Below are positions 24,385 to 32,357 of a DNA stretch of 64,000 bases, one piece after another. Made by a program: the position numbers and the translations under genes. The DNA comes from Nocardia sp. NBC_00416 (GTDB lineage Bacteria; Actinomycetota; Actinomycetes; Mycobacteriales; Mycobacteriaceae), in contig NZ_CP107932.1 in assembly GCF_036032445.1 (NCBI RefSeq), positions 808,501 to 872,500 of the forward strand, written 5' to 3'. Position 1 is the first letter of the stretch. Every line of letters begins with the position of its first letter. Under the pieces are notes generated by a model that saw only the letters and a program-made list of their open reading frames with translations, had not been told where the DNA came from and did no database searches.

Positions 24385-24966
24385 TCACTGCGTCTGTGCC
24401 GCCCGGAGATGCAGACGGATCGCCGAGATCAGGAAGAAGATGCCGCCCAGCGTCGCGTAGCCGGCCACCGTGGTGAGCGCCGCGTTCGGTGCACCGGCGC
24501 CCGCGATGAACCCAGCGCCGGCGAAAGTGGAGATCGCGCCGCTGAGAATCATCGCCCACTGGCCACCGAGCCGATAGCGCAGGATTGCGACGATCAACTG
24601 CACAATGCCCGCGGTGATCGCCCAGACGCCCCACACCCGGAGGACATCGGGAATGCCGGAACTGACGGCCACCGCCAACCCGACTGCGGTGAGCAGGCTC
24701 AATGCCATGTTGAGATACAGCGGCGCCCGTGGACGTGCGGCGCCCGAGGTGCGGAAGTCGATCACGGCCGCGGCCACGTCGAACAATGGATAGATCACCA
24801 GTAGGGAAATGCTGACCGGGGTGAGCGTCGCTCCGGTCAGCATCAGCAGAAGTGCCCAGACGACGGCGAATCCGAAGCGGGCGTAGTACAGGTTCCGCAG
24901 CTCCGTGGTGCTGCCGGTGGTATCCGCGACGGTGCCGGCTACACCGGTGTCGATCGAGCTGGACAT
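24385..24966 (-). CDS. DUF308/HdeD-like membrane protein
   Basis: A 193-residue membrane protein with about six helices: FGFAVVWALLLMLTGATLT, ISLLVIYPLFDVAAAVIDF, LNMALSLLTAVGLAVAV, WGVWAITAGIVQLIVAILR, LSGAISTFAGAGFIAGAG and LGGIFFLISAIRLHL. The repeated pairs with glycine-rich turns resemble HdeD/DUF308 acid-stress membrane proteins, a moderate-confidence assignment. I prefer the second of two consecutive ATGs (24966), 6 nt after GGAG. It is the first gene after the shared operator with the divergent TetR and probably its main target. Confidence 0.75.
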   Translation of the reverse strand: MSSSIDTGVAGTVADTTGSTTELRNLYYARFGFAVVWALLLMLTGATLTPVSISLLVIYPLFDVAAAVIDFRTSGAARPRAPLYLNMALSLLTAVGLAVAVSSGIPDVLRVWGVWAITAGIVQLIVAILRYRLGGQWAMILSGAISTFAGAGFIAGAGAPNAALTTVAGYATLGGIFFLISAIRLHLRAAQTQ

Positions 24967-25013
24967 CATGCTCTCCTTCGATGATCGAGGCGGTCGGGTT
25001 ACGAGACTCAGGG

Positions 25014-25084
25014 AGAAAGAACGATCGGTATACCTGGAGTCTGATGGGCGCCGACCGCATTTGTCAAGACCGATCGTTCTTTCT
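25014..25084. promoter_or_regulatory. perfect 16-bp inverted repeat in the tetR/DUF308 divergent promoter
   Basis: Arms 25014-25029 (AGAAAGAACGATCGGT) and 25069-25084 (its exact reverse complement) each contain the CGATCG core. The right arm sits between a possible -35 (TTGTCA, 25061-25066) and -10 (GCTAAC, 25085-25090) of the tetR gene with 18-bp spacing. The left arm is at the matching place for the opposite strand. This is a clear operator pair for the adjacent TetR. Confidence 0.75.
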
Positions 25085-25126
25085 GCTAACCTCGGAGCAG
25101 GAACCCGAGAGATCGGAGGAAGCCGG

Positions 25127-25684
25127 GTGTCGGAAGCACGCACACGACTGCTCGACACGGCGAGTGGACTGTTCTACGCCGAAGGGCTTCATGCCGTCGG
25201 CGTCGAGCGCATCCTTGCCGCCGCCCAGGTGACACGGGCGACCCTGTACCGGCATTTTCCGGGCAAGGACGACCTTGTGGTCGCCTACCTGGTGCAGGCC
25301 GATGAGGCGATCCGCGCGCAGGTCGACACCGCGCGCAGCGGGAGCGCTGCTGCCGTCGACGTTGTTCGAGCCGTCGGGCGGGCCATCGCCGACAGCATCC
25401 GGGGTCCGGGTTTTCGAGGATGCGCGTTCCTCAATGCGGCGGCCGAGTATCCCGACCCCGACCATCCGGTCCATCGGACCGTGCTCGCGCACCGGCAGTG
25501 GTTTCTGGCCACGATCACCGAGATCCTCGCTGATGTCGACGATATCGATCCGGGACCTGCCGCCCGCCACTTCGTGATGCTGCGCGACGGCGCGATGGCG
25601 GCCGGTTGCCTCACCGACCCGGCCCCCATCTGTGAGACGTTCCTGCTCGGAATCGAAGGGCTGCTGGATTCTCGCAACCGGTGA
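25127..25684 (+). CDS. TetR-family repressor
   Basis: A 185-residue TetR protein. The DNA-binding domain is typical: TRLLDTASGLFYAEGLHAVGVERILAAAQVTRATLYRHFPGKDDLV. The ligand-binding domain includes RGCAFLNAAAEYPDPDHPVH, the Cys-containing GCxFxNAxxE motif common in the YcdC/NemR-like group that sense electrophiles or peroxides. The GTG at 25127 has GGAGGA 6 nt upstream. It is divergent from the DUF308-like and ohr genes across a perfect inverted-repeat operator. The conserved Cys and the ohr neighbour make oxidant sensing an attractive inference, not a proven one. Confidence 0.9.
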   Translation: MSEARTRLLDTASGLFYAEGLHAVGVERILAAAQVTRATLYRHFPGKDDLVVAYLVQADEAIRAQVDTARSGSAAAVDVVRAVGRAIADSIRGPGFRGCAFLNAAAEYPDPDHPVHRTVLAHRQWFLATITEILADVDDIDPGPAARHFVMLRDGAMAAGCLTDPAPICETFLLGIEGLLDSRNR

Positions 25685-25845
25685 GGACACCGCACATCTG
25701 CGGCCGTGCCGCGGAGTCGTCGTAGACGAGCCCGCGGAACAGAGTTCATTGGTAGTGTTGCGGGGCCCAATGCCGATGCGGCCGTGCGATTCTCGGCAGC
25801 GCCGAGCTGCATTCGCTTTGTCTCGAATTCGCTCGAGGAGCAGCT

Positions 25846-26373
25846 GTGCAGAGGAAAAAGACCGCGCTCGTCGCCGCCGCGCTCGCGATGTTGTGTGCGA
25901 CATCGTCGCCAGCCGGTGCCGATCCCGCCGCGCCGAACGCCGGGGCCGCCGGGATGCCGCAAGAGTTCAGCTTCATGCAGCGGGGTGACCCGGAACGTCC
26001 CGCATGTATCTACTACAACGAAGTTGCCGCAGGTCGCGGGGATGCCGTAGACGGCTCCACCTGTCGCTCCGATGAATCGCACGTCTTCACCAGACTTCTG
26101 ACCGACGAGAGCTATCTGCGTCTCGAACTCACCGATCATTTCGGTAAATGCCTGATCGGCGACACGTCCACCAACCCGGGTGTGGTCGTCGTCGGCTCCT
26201 GTGACGACCCTCGGGCCGACTGGATCGCCGGCGGTACCATCGATCCGCCGAACTGGGCGTTCGCTCCACGCTCCAACCATCAGATGTATCTGCGCGACAA
26301 CGGCATAGCGTTGGTGCTGCAGAACACCGAAACTCCGCTCAGTACCCCGGGGTACTACTGGAATCTGATCTGA
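25846..26373 (+). CDS. small secreted protein of unknown function
   Basis: A 175-residue exported protein: basic MQRKK, a hydrophobic core (ALVAAALAMLCATSSPAGA) and an AxA-type cleavage site before DPAAP. The mature part has two or three cysteine pairs (PACIYYNE, STCRSDE, KCLIGD, GSCDDP) and short repeated strand-like blocks, which suggests a disulfide-stabilised beta fold, possibly ricin-like, but no family is recognised. GAGGAG precedes the GTG start. It is a single gene between TetR and the convergent IclR gene. Confidence 0.7.
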   Translation: MQRKKTALVAAALAMLCATSSPAGADPAAPNAGAAGMPQEFSFMQRGDPERPACIYYNEVAAGRGDAVDGSTCRSDESHVFTRLLTDESYLRLELTDHFGKCLIGDTSTNPGVVVVGSCDDPRADWIAGGTIDPPNWAFAPRSNHQMYLRDNGIALVLQNTETPLSTPGYYWNLI

Positions 26374-26504
26374 CCGCCATCGATCGCCCGATGGGTACGG
26401 CAGAGTTCGACGGTCCGGTGGGCCCGCTCGGCGAGGTCGGTCGGCCGGTGGACGAGCCGGGATGAGAACAGCCGTCATATCCGCAGGTCGGGAAGATCAG
26501 GTGC

Positions 26505-27260
26505 TCATCGGAGGAGGTCCGCGATCTTGCGGGCGGTGACCTTCGCGAGGTCGACGAAGAACGGAACCCGTTCATCGATCATCAGCTCGATAGGTCCGCG
26601 CAGGCCGAGGGCGAACCGGACCTGTCCCGACTCGTCACCGATCGGTACGCCGATGGTCCGGAATCCGTGCACGAGCTCTTCGTCGTTGAACGCGTAACCA
26701 CGTTCCCGGGTATGGGCGAGTTCCTTGCCGAGCTCCACCGGCCCGGAAATCGAACGCGCGGTGCCACTGTCGTACGGCAACCTGGTCAATTCCGCCGCGC
26801 TGGTCTGCGCCCAGGCCAAGAGTGCTTTTCCGAGTGCGCTCGCATGCAGGGGAAGCCGGAGGCCCTGCAGTTCGTGCCCATCCGCTTCGCGCCAGCTGCT
26901 GGTTCCCAGGAGAACGGCATCGTTGCCGTGCCGTGTCGCGATGGAAGCTTTTGCGCCCGTGATCGTCGCCAGCTCTTCGAGGTGTGGTTCGGCGAGGTGG
27001 ATGCGGTGTTGTCGATAGGCGAGCTGACCGTATTCGGCCAGCGCGGTTCCCAGCCGGTACCGGCTGGGCGAGTCCACCTTGTCCAGGAAGCCTGCCTCGA
27101 CGAGGGCGGAGAGCAGGCGGTGAGTAGTGCTCACCGGCAGGTCCAGCTGCCGGGCGATCGCGGAGACCCCGAGATCTTCGCCGTTGCGGAAGCAGGCGAG
27201 AACGGACAGCGCGCGCGTCACGGACTGGAGTTGACCATGGGCTGAGGAAGTGGGCTCCAC
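26505..27260 (-). CDS. IclR-family regulator of the organosulfur operon
   Basis: A 251-residue IclR protein. The N-terminal winged helix is SVTRALSVLACFRNGEDLGVSAIARQLDLPVSTTHRLLSALVEAGFL. The effector-binding domain includes LRLPLHASALGKALLAW and RERGYAFNDEELVHGFRTIGVPI. It is divergent from the ABC-importer/desulfinase operon across 269 bp, in which the same imperfect palindrome occurs twice, once near each gene. It is therefore the probable repressor or activator of the sulfur operon and of itself. The GTG start lacks a clear ribosome site. Confidence 0.9.
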   Translation of the reverse strand: MEPTSSAHGQLQSVTRALSVLACFRNGEDLGVSAIARQLDLPVSTTHRLLSALVEAGFLDKVDSPSRYRLGTALAEYGQLAYRQHRIHLAEPHLEELATITGAKASIATRHGNDAVLLGTSSWREADGHELQGLRLPLHASALGKALLAWAQTSAAELTRLPYDSGTARSISGPVELGKELAHTRERGYAFNDEELVHGFRTIGVPIGDESGQVRFALGLRGPIELMIDERVPFFVDLAKVTARKIADLLR

Positions 27261-27302
27261 GTGCCGACGCTAGCACGGGACGTGGTGGGTTCGGTCATCA
27301 GG

Positions 27303-27321
27303 TTTTCCGTATTATGGAAAG
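27303..27321. promoter_or_regulatory. IclR-type operator 1, TTTTCC-N7-GGAAAG
   Basis: Inverted repeat with 7-bp spacer 43 nt upstream of the iclR start. It matches the copy at 27435-27453 in arms and spacing. TTTCC/GGAAA arms are common in IclR-family operators. Confidence 0.6.
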
Positions 27322-27434
27322 CCTGGGTTCGTTCGGGTGTCCTACCGAGACTTTCCGCTACGACCTCTATCTGGGGAATTTCGCTCCTTCTGCCTCCTGT
27401 GGCGAACAAACACACATCCCGCTCTCGCGTCAAG

Positions 27435-27453
27435 CTTTCCGGTCAAAGGAAAG
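27435..27453. promoter_or_regulatory. IclR-type operator 2, CTTTCC-N7-GGAAAG
   Basis: Perfect 6-bp arms around GGTCAAA, 77 nt upstream of the first importer gene and 132 bp from operator 1. A half site (TTTCC) lies between them near 27351. Confidence 0.65.
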
Positions 27454-27529
27454 GTAAGGGTGGGCACCTTCATGGATGCCGCCTAACTTCCTTAATCACC
27501 CGTAATCCCTCGATCAGGAGCCGACACCG

Positions 27530-28594
27530 ATGCGTCCCCACCGCCGACTACCTCGAGTGCGCGCCGCCCTCGCGATCCTCCCCGTCGTTGCGTTGGTTGC
27601 CGCCGCGTGCGGCTCCGGCGGAGAAGGCGCGGACGAATCCGCAGCGGGCGGCGGGCCCACCTTCGTCCTCAAAGTCACCGACGAAGGCAACTCCGGCCCG
27701 CTCGCAGTTGCCAAGCGAGACGGTACTTTCGACGAAGCGCTCGCTCCGCTGGGCGCGAAGGTCGAGTGGGTCAATGCGCCGCCTTCGTTCAGCGCAAACC
27801 TCAAGTTGTTCAACGCCGGTGAACTCGACGTCTCCGGTGGCGCCTACAGCCCGGTGGTCGGAGCGCTGTCGAAGGATGTCGGGGTTCGGATCATCGCCGT
27901 CGCCGACCCGGTGGATCAGGATCAGGCCGGCATCATCGCCTCGCCGGACTCGGGTATCCGGGAGGTCAAGGACCTCGTCGGCAAGCGGATCGCCGTCAAT
28001 CCGGCCGGTAAGGGCGAGTACATCACGCTGAAGGCGCTGGAACAGGCCGGGATTCCGGCCGACCGGGTCGAGCGGGTTCCGCTGCAGATATCGGACGCCG
28101 CCTCCGCCTTCTCCACCGGGCAGGTCGACGCATGGGCATCGTTCAACGATCCGTACGCGGAAGCCAAGTCCCGCGGGGCCGTCGAGATCGCGACCGAGGC
28201 CACCGTCGGCTCGACGGACAACACGATCGTCGCGTTCCGCACCGAGGTGCTCGAAGAGCGGCCCGACGTCGCCGCGAAGTATCTGGAGACGCTGCAGCAC
28301 CTGATCGAGCGTCAGCGGGTCGACCCCGCGGACTTCGAGAACGTGTTCGAGAAGGCCGGGCCGCGAGCGCTGTCCGGTGACCGGCTCCAGCGCGCGATCG
28401 ACCTCGGGCGCCGGGCGTCGGTACCGCACTACCCGACCGCCGAGGACGCGGCCGACCTGCAGGGAGTGGCGGATCTGTTCCACAAGAACGGTGTCATCAC
28501 CCGGGCCCTCACCGCGGCGGACGTCTTCTATCCGCTCGAGCAAAAACTCGCCGCCGCCGGAAACCCGCCGCCCGCACCGACCACGGGGAGATGA
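27530..28594 (+). CDS. sulfonate/taurine-type ABC transporter substrate-binding lipoprotein
   Basis: A 354-residue SsuA/TauA/NrtA-like binding protein. A basic N-terminus and hydrophobic run end in the lipobox VAAACGS, so it is a lipid-anchored extracytoplasmic receptor. The mature part has the fold's typical GPLAVAKRDGTFDEAL, LFNAGELDVSGGAYSPVVGAL (the LxxGxxD substrate-loop pattern), SGIREVKDLVGKRIAV and STGQVDAWASFNDPYAEAK. It is the first gene of the organosulfur operon and is followed at once by permease and ATPase genes. The ligand should be an anionic organosulfur compound by analogy; its identity is not visible. Confidence 0.88.
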   Translation: MRPHRRLPRVRAALAILPVVALVAAACGSGGEGADESAAGGGPTFVLKVTDEGNSGPLAVAKRDGTFDEALAPLGAKVEWVNAPPSFSANLKLFNAGELDVSGGAYSPVVGALSKDVGVRIIAVADPVDQDQAGIIASPDSGIREVKDLVGKRIAVNPAGKGEYITLKALEQAGIPADRVERVPLQISDAASAFSTGQVDAWASFNDPYAEAKSRGAVEIATEATVGSTDNTIVAFRTEVLEERPDVAAKYLETLQHLIERQRVDPADFENVFEKAGPRALSGDRLQRAIDLGRRASVPHYPTAEDAADLQGVADLFHKNGVITRALTAADVFYPLEQKLAAAGNPPPAPTTGR

Positions 28595-28595
28595 G

Positions 28596-29459
28596 ATGGC
28601 CACCGTGACGACGCCGCGCGCGAAGGGCGGCCCCGGGCAGCGCCTCGGGGAACCCGACCTGGAGGCGCCGCGATACCGGGCCGGCCGTCGCCGGCCCCGG
28701 TGGGTGTCGATTCCGCTGCGCTTTCTCGTGCCCGCCCTGCTCGTTGCGGTGTGGTGGATCGGCTCGGCGACGGGTGTGATTCCCGAGGAGATCCTCGCGG
28801 GACCACCGAAGGTGTGGACAGCTTTCGCGGAGCTGTACCAGACCGGTCAGCTCGTGGACTTCTCGATCGCCTCGTTCGATCGAGCCGCTCTCGGAGTGTT
28901 GTTCGGGGTCGTGACCGGGCTGGTCCTCGGCGTTGTCTCCGGGTTGTCCAGTCTCGGTGAGGAACTCGTGGACTCCACGATGCAGATCAACCGGGCCGTT
29001 CCGTTCCTCGCGTTGGTTCCCCTCTTCATCGCCTGGTTCGGTATCGACGAGACGTTCAAGGTGCTGCTGATCGCGTTCGCCACGGTCGGGCCCATGTACG
29101 CCTACACCTATCTCGGCGTCCGCAATGTGGATCGCAAGATGGTCGAGGCGGCGCGGAGTTTCGGATCGCGGGGCCCGCGCCTGGTGTTCGAGGTGATCCT
29201 TCCCTCGGCACTTCCCGGAGTGCTGATGGCACTGCGGATATGCCTCTCCATCGCGATCACCGGCCTGATCGCGGCAGAGCAGGTGGGCACCAGGGAAGGC
29301 ATCGGATATCTGGTGACCCTCGCACAGGAGTACAACCGCACCGATTACATGGTGCTCTGCGTAGTGCTGTACGCGGGACTGGGCCTGATCTTCGACGGAG
29401 TGGTCCGCATCATCGAACGGTTCGCGATGCCGTGGCGCGCACAGGTGGCTGCCCGATGA
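28596..29459 (+). CDS. sulfonate-type ABC transporter permease
   Basis: A 287-residue SsuC/TauC-like inner-membrane permease with about six helices. The ATP-binding-protein contact (EAA) loop is VEAARSFGSRGPRLVFEVILPSALPGVLM, as in the family. Earlier segments include FLVPALLVAVWWIGSATGVIP and FLALVPLFIAWFGIDETFK, the last typical of nitrate/sulfonate importers. The ATG is 1 nt after the binding-protein stop, and its own stop overlaps the ATPase start (ATGA). Confidence 0.92.
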   Translation: MATVTTPRAKGGPGQRLGEPDLEAPRYRAGRRRPRWVSIPLRFLVPALLVAVWWIGSATGVIPEEILAGPPKVWTAFAELYQTGQLVDFSIASFDRAALGVLFGVVTGLVLGVVSGLSSLGEELVDSTMQINRAVPFLALVPLFIAWFGIDETFKVLLIAFATVGPMYAYTYLGVRNVDRKMVEAARSFGSRGPRLVFEVILPSALPGVLMALRICLSIAITGLIAAEQVGTREGIGYLVTLAQEYNRTDYMVLCVVLYAGLGLIFDGVVRIIERFAMPWRAQVAAR

Positions 29460-30253
29460 GCCCCGAAGCTCCGCTACCTCCGCTGTCCTCGCGCACCCAG
29501 AGCCCTGCGTCGGCCACCGCCCGCCGAGAAGGCGAACCGATCGCGGTGTCGATCACCGGCCTGCACAAGAAGTTCGGTGAGAAGACCGTTCTCGACGGGA
29601 TCGACCTGGAGATCCGCCGTGGCGAGTTCGTCGTCCTCCTCGGGCCGTCCGGAACCGGAAAGACCACCCTGCTGCGGCTGCTGACGGGTCTCGAGAAGCC
29701 GGACGGGGGAACGATTCTCGTACCGTCCCGCCGGACAACCGTCTACCAGGAGCCGCGGTTGATCCCGTCGAAGCGGGTCCTCGGCAATGTCACCATCGGG
29801 CAGCGCCGCACCGCGGCGACGAAGGAGCACGCCACCCGCGCCCTGGCCGAGGTCAACCTCGAGGGCAAGGCGCGCCAGTGGCCCGCGACGCTGTCGGGTG
29901 GCGAGGCGCAGCGGGTGGCGCTGGCCCGGGCGCTGGTCCGCGAACCGGAACTGCTGCTGCTCGACGAGCCGTTCGCGGCTCTCGACGCGCTGACCCGCCT
30001 GCAGATGCAGGATCTGGTCGGCGACCTCGTCGCGCGGCACCGGCCGGCGGTGCTACTGGTGACCCACGACGTAGACGAAGCGGTCCGGCTGGCCGACCGG
30101 GTGCTGATCCTCAACGAGGGCCGGTTCGCCGTCGACACCGATATCGACCTCGCCCGCCCCCGGGACCGCACCGATCCGGAGTCCCTGCGCTACCGCGCGA
30201 ATTTCCTGGCCGAGCTGGGTGTCGGCCGCACACCTTCCCCCACGACCATCTGA
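29456..30253 (+). CDS. sulfonate-type ABC transporter ATP-binding protein
   Basis: A 265-residue ABC ATPase of the SsuB/TauB class. Walker A is GPSGTGKTT, the Q-loop follows VPSRRTTVYQEPRLIPSKRV, the signature is LSGGEAQRVALARAL, Walker B is LLLLDEPFAALDALT, and the switch His is in LLVTHDVDEAV. It overlaps the permease stop by 4 nt. With the two upstream genes it completes one importer. The next gene begins 12 nt after its stop, so import and catabolic genes are one operon. Confidence 0.93.
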   Translation: MSPEAPLPPLSSRTQSPASATARREGEPIAVSITGLHKKFGEKTVLDGIDLEIRRGEFVVLLGPSGTGKTTLLRLLTGLEKPDGGTILVPSRRTTVYQEPRLIPSKRVLGNVTIGQRRTAATKEHATRALAEVNLEGKARQWPATLSGGEAQRVALARALVREPELLLLDEPFAALDALTRLQMQDLVGDLVARHRPAVLLVTHDVDEAVRLADRVLILNEGRFAVDTDIDLARPRDRTDPESLRYRANFLAELGVGRTPSPTTI

Positions 30254-30264
30254 AGGAGCACGCG

Positions 30265-31314
30265 ATGACCGCCGCATCCGACACTGTCCTCGACACTCTC
30301 TGGTACACACGGTGCCCCGTACCCACCGCGAGCGGTTTGGCGCACAGTCTCGGCTGGCTGGGCGAGACCGCCGCCGCGGCCGGGGTCGGTCTCGGAGTGT
30401 TGCAGGATGCCGGTCCCGAACTGGCGCCGCGGCACTTCGACCATCAGCTGCTGGGGCTGATCCGCGAAGGTGGCAACGTCCCCGCACTCGCCGCACGGGC
30501 CGAGGGTTCACCCACCAGATTGATCGGTCTGACCTGGATCGATGAAGCGCAAGCGATCCTGGTGGCGCCCGATTCAGCCGTTTCCGGGCCGAGGGACCTG
30601 GCCGGGCTGCGGATCGCGGTCCCCGCCTGGGCGCAGGACCGGGCCCGCAGCTTCCCCCGGGCGATGGCTCTGCACGGGTTCGCCGCGGCGCTCGCGCTCG
30701 GCGGGCTGACCTTCGCCGATGTCCGGCCCGTCGAGGTCGCGGTCGAGCGCAACCCTCAGGTACGGGGCGAGAACACTGCGGGTCGCCGGATCACCACCTG
30801 GGGTGTGGAGGCACTGCTCGCCGGTGACGTCGACGCGATCTACGTCAAGGGCGCCCGCGCTCAGGAGGTCGCCCGCGAGCACGGCCTGCGTACCGCGGTG
30901 GATCTCGATGCCACCGAATCGAAGCGCTCGCGGGTCAACAACGGCACCCCGCGCCCGATCACCGTGCACGCGGACCTGCTGGAGTCCCGGCCCGATCTGG
31001 TCGTCGGGTTCCTCACCCAGACGCTGCGGGCCGCGGACTGGGCCGCCGGCAACCTCGACGAGGTCCGCACCGTACTGGCCCGGGAAACCTTCTCCGGCGC
31101 GGCGGGAGTCGAGGCCGCGTACGGCGGCACGTTCCACCGTGGCCTGCACCCGACGCTGTCCGAAGAGCGGATCGAACTGCTCGACGTGCAGAAGCGGTTC
31201 CTCTACACCCACGGATTCCTCGCCACCGACTTCGATCTCGCCTCGTGGGTCGCCCCGGAGCCGCTGCGACAGGCGAGTGCGCAACTCGCCGCCGAACGAA
31301 AGGCGTCGTCGTGA
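30265..31314 (+). CDS. DszB-like sulfinate desulfinase candidate
   Basis: A 349-residue protein with a periplasmic-binding-like fold but no signal peptide, so cytoplasmic. It resembles 2-(2-hydroxyphenyl)benzenesulfinate desulfinase (DszB). Cys17 in YTRCPVPTAS corresponds to DszB Cys27, and His57 with Arg67 (HF...REGG, ten residues apart) correspond to His60 and Arg70 (HF...RFGG). The C-terminus FLYTHGFLATDFDLASWVAPE also matches in kind. DszB releases sulfite from an aryl sulfinate. Here, between an importer and two SsuD-like monooxygenases, the enzyme would desulfinate whatever they produce. AAGGAG precedes the ATG. The comparison is from memory, not alignment; a plain ABC binding-domain protein is the alternative. 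Confidence 0.75.
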   Translation: MTAASDTVLDTLWYTRCPVPTASGLAHSLGWLGETAAAAGVGLGVLQDAGPELAPRHFDHQLLGLIREGGNVPALAARAEGSPTRLIGLTWIDEAQAILVAPDSAVSGPRDLAGLRIAVPAWAQDRARSFPRAMALHGFAAALALGGLTFADVRPVEVAVERNPQVRGENTAGRRITTWGVEALLAGDVDAIYVKGARAQEVAREHGLRTAVDLDATESKRSRVNNGTPRPITVHADLLESRPDLVVGFLTQTLRAADWAAGNLDEVRTVLARETFSGAAGVEAAYGGTFHRGLHPTLSEERIELLDVQKRFLYTHGFLATDFDLASWVAPEPLRQASAQLAAERKASS

Positions 31315-32357
31315 CCGAGTTCCGCTGGGAACTTCCGGTGCGCGGGGACGGGCGCCATATCGGCTCGGTCTCCGCCCACCGCAACGGATTCGATTTCCTC
31401 GATCAGGTCGTCCTCGCCGCCGAACTGTCCGGACTCGACGGTGTCGTCGCCCCCTACGATCCCGAGGGAGAGGAGTCGTGGGTAGTCGCCGGCTCGGCCC
31501 TGCGGCAGACTCGGCACCTGCGAGTCGGCGTCGAATTCCATCCGGCGTTCGGGACACCCGTATACGCGGCCAAGCTGTCGGCAACCCTGCAACGACTCTC
31601 GAACGGCCGCCTCGACTGGCGGTTGCGCGTGGAGACCGACGCCGCCGACGCCGCGGCTCGCGGTGACCGGGTCAGCGGCGCCGATCGTTACCGGCGGGCC
31701 GCCGAATTCCTCACCGTCGCACGTGGTGTGTGGAACGAGGAGCAGGTGCTGCCCGGACGGTTCGGGGGCACCGGGTTCGAGTTCGCCGGCGAATACTACG
31801 ACGTCGTCGACGGCGGATTCCGTGGCATCCTGTCGGGTCTGCCGTTTCCCATCGTGCACCTGGCGGGCAATTCGCGCGAGGCAATCGAGCTGTCGGCCGG
31901 GCACGGCGATGTCCACGTGTTCGACGAGACCGCCGACGGCGCGGATGACGCGGTGGCGTCCTTGCGGGATGCGGCGAGCAGGTCCGGGCGCACCGTGCGC
32001 GCGGGACTCGCCCTGCCGGTCATCGCCCGGGAGACCGAGGCCGAGGCGTGGGCGCGCGTCCTGCGCCAGTGGCGCGAGGTGTATCCGGGGGCGGCCGACG
32101 CCGAGGTCCGGGCGCTCGCCCTCGACGGCTCCCGATGGTCGGGCTTCGGGCGCATCGGTTACACCCGTTCGATCGGCCTGGTCGGCAGTTATGAACAGGT
32201 GGCGCACGCACTGTCGGACTACCGGACGCGCGGTATCGAGATATTCGAACTGACCGGGCATCCGCACATCGAGGAATTGCACCGGGCCGGAGAGCACCTG
32301 CTGCATCTCGTCGACCCGGCCGGCCGCACCCTCGTCGGACAGGAGAACCAGGCGTGA
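31311..32357 (+). CDS. LLM-class flavin-dependent monooxygenase (SsuD-like)
   Basis: A 348-residue luciferase-like TIM-barrel monooxygenase. It shows LDGVVAPYDPEGEESWVVAG, then LRVGVEFHPAFGTPVYAAKLSATLQRLSNGRLDWRL (the LxxxSxGRL family hallmark), DRYRRAAEFLTVARGVWN and SIGLVGSYEQVAHALSDYRTRGIE at the C-terminus. These are the features of alkanesulfonate monooxygenases that use reduced flavin and O2 to cleave C-S bonds. It is about 30 residues shorter than the next gene's product and appears diverged. The GTG start overlaps the desulfinase stop, indicating coupling. A flavin reductase is not adjacent. Confidence 0.85.
   Translation: MTEFRWELPVRGDGRHIGSVSAHRNGFDFLDQVVLAAELSGLDGVVAPYDPEGEESWVVAGSALRQTRHLRVGVEFHPAFGTPVYAAKLSATLQRLSNGRLDWRLRVETDAADAAARGDRVSGADRYRRAAEFLTVARGVWNEEQVLPGRFGGTGFEFAGEYYDVVDGGFRGILSGLPFPIVHLAGNSREAIELSAGHGDVHVFDETADGADDAVASLRDAASRSGRTVRAGLALPVIARETEAEAWARVLRQWREVYPGAADAEVRALALDGSRWSGFGRIGYTRSIGLVGSYEQVAHALSDYRTRGIEIFELTGHPHIEELHRAGEHLLHLVDPAGRTLVGQENQA

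Noticed and set aside
27261..27529. Possible riboswitch (SAM or similar) upstream of the sulfur operon
   Set aside because: I looked for conserved SAM-type core sequences and saw none; the region is explained by two IclR-type dyads.
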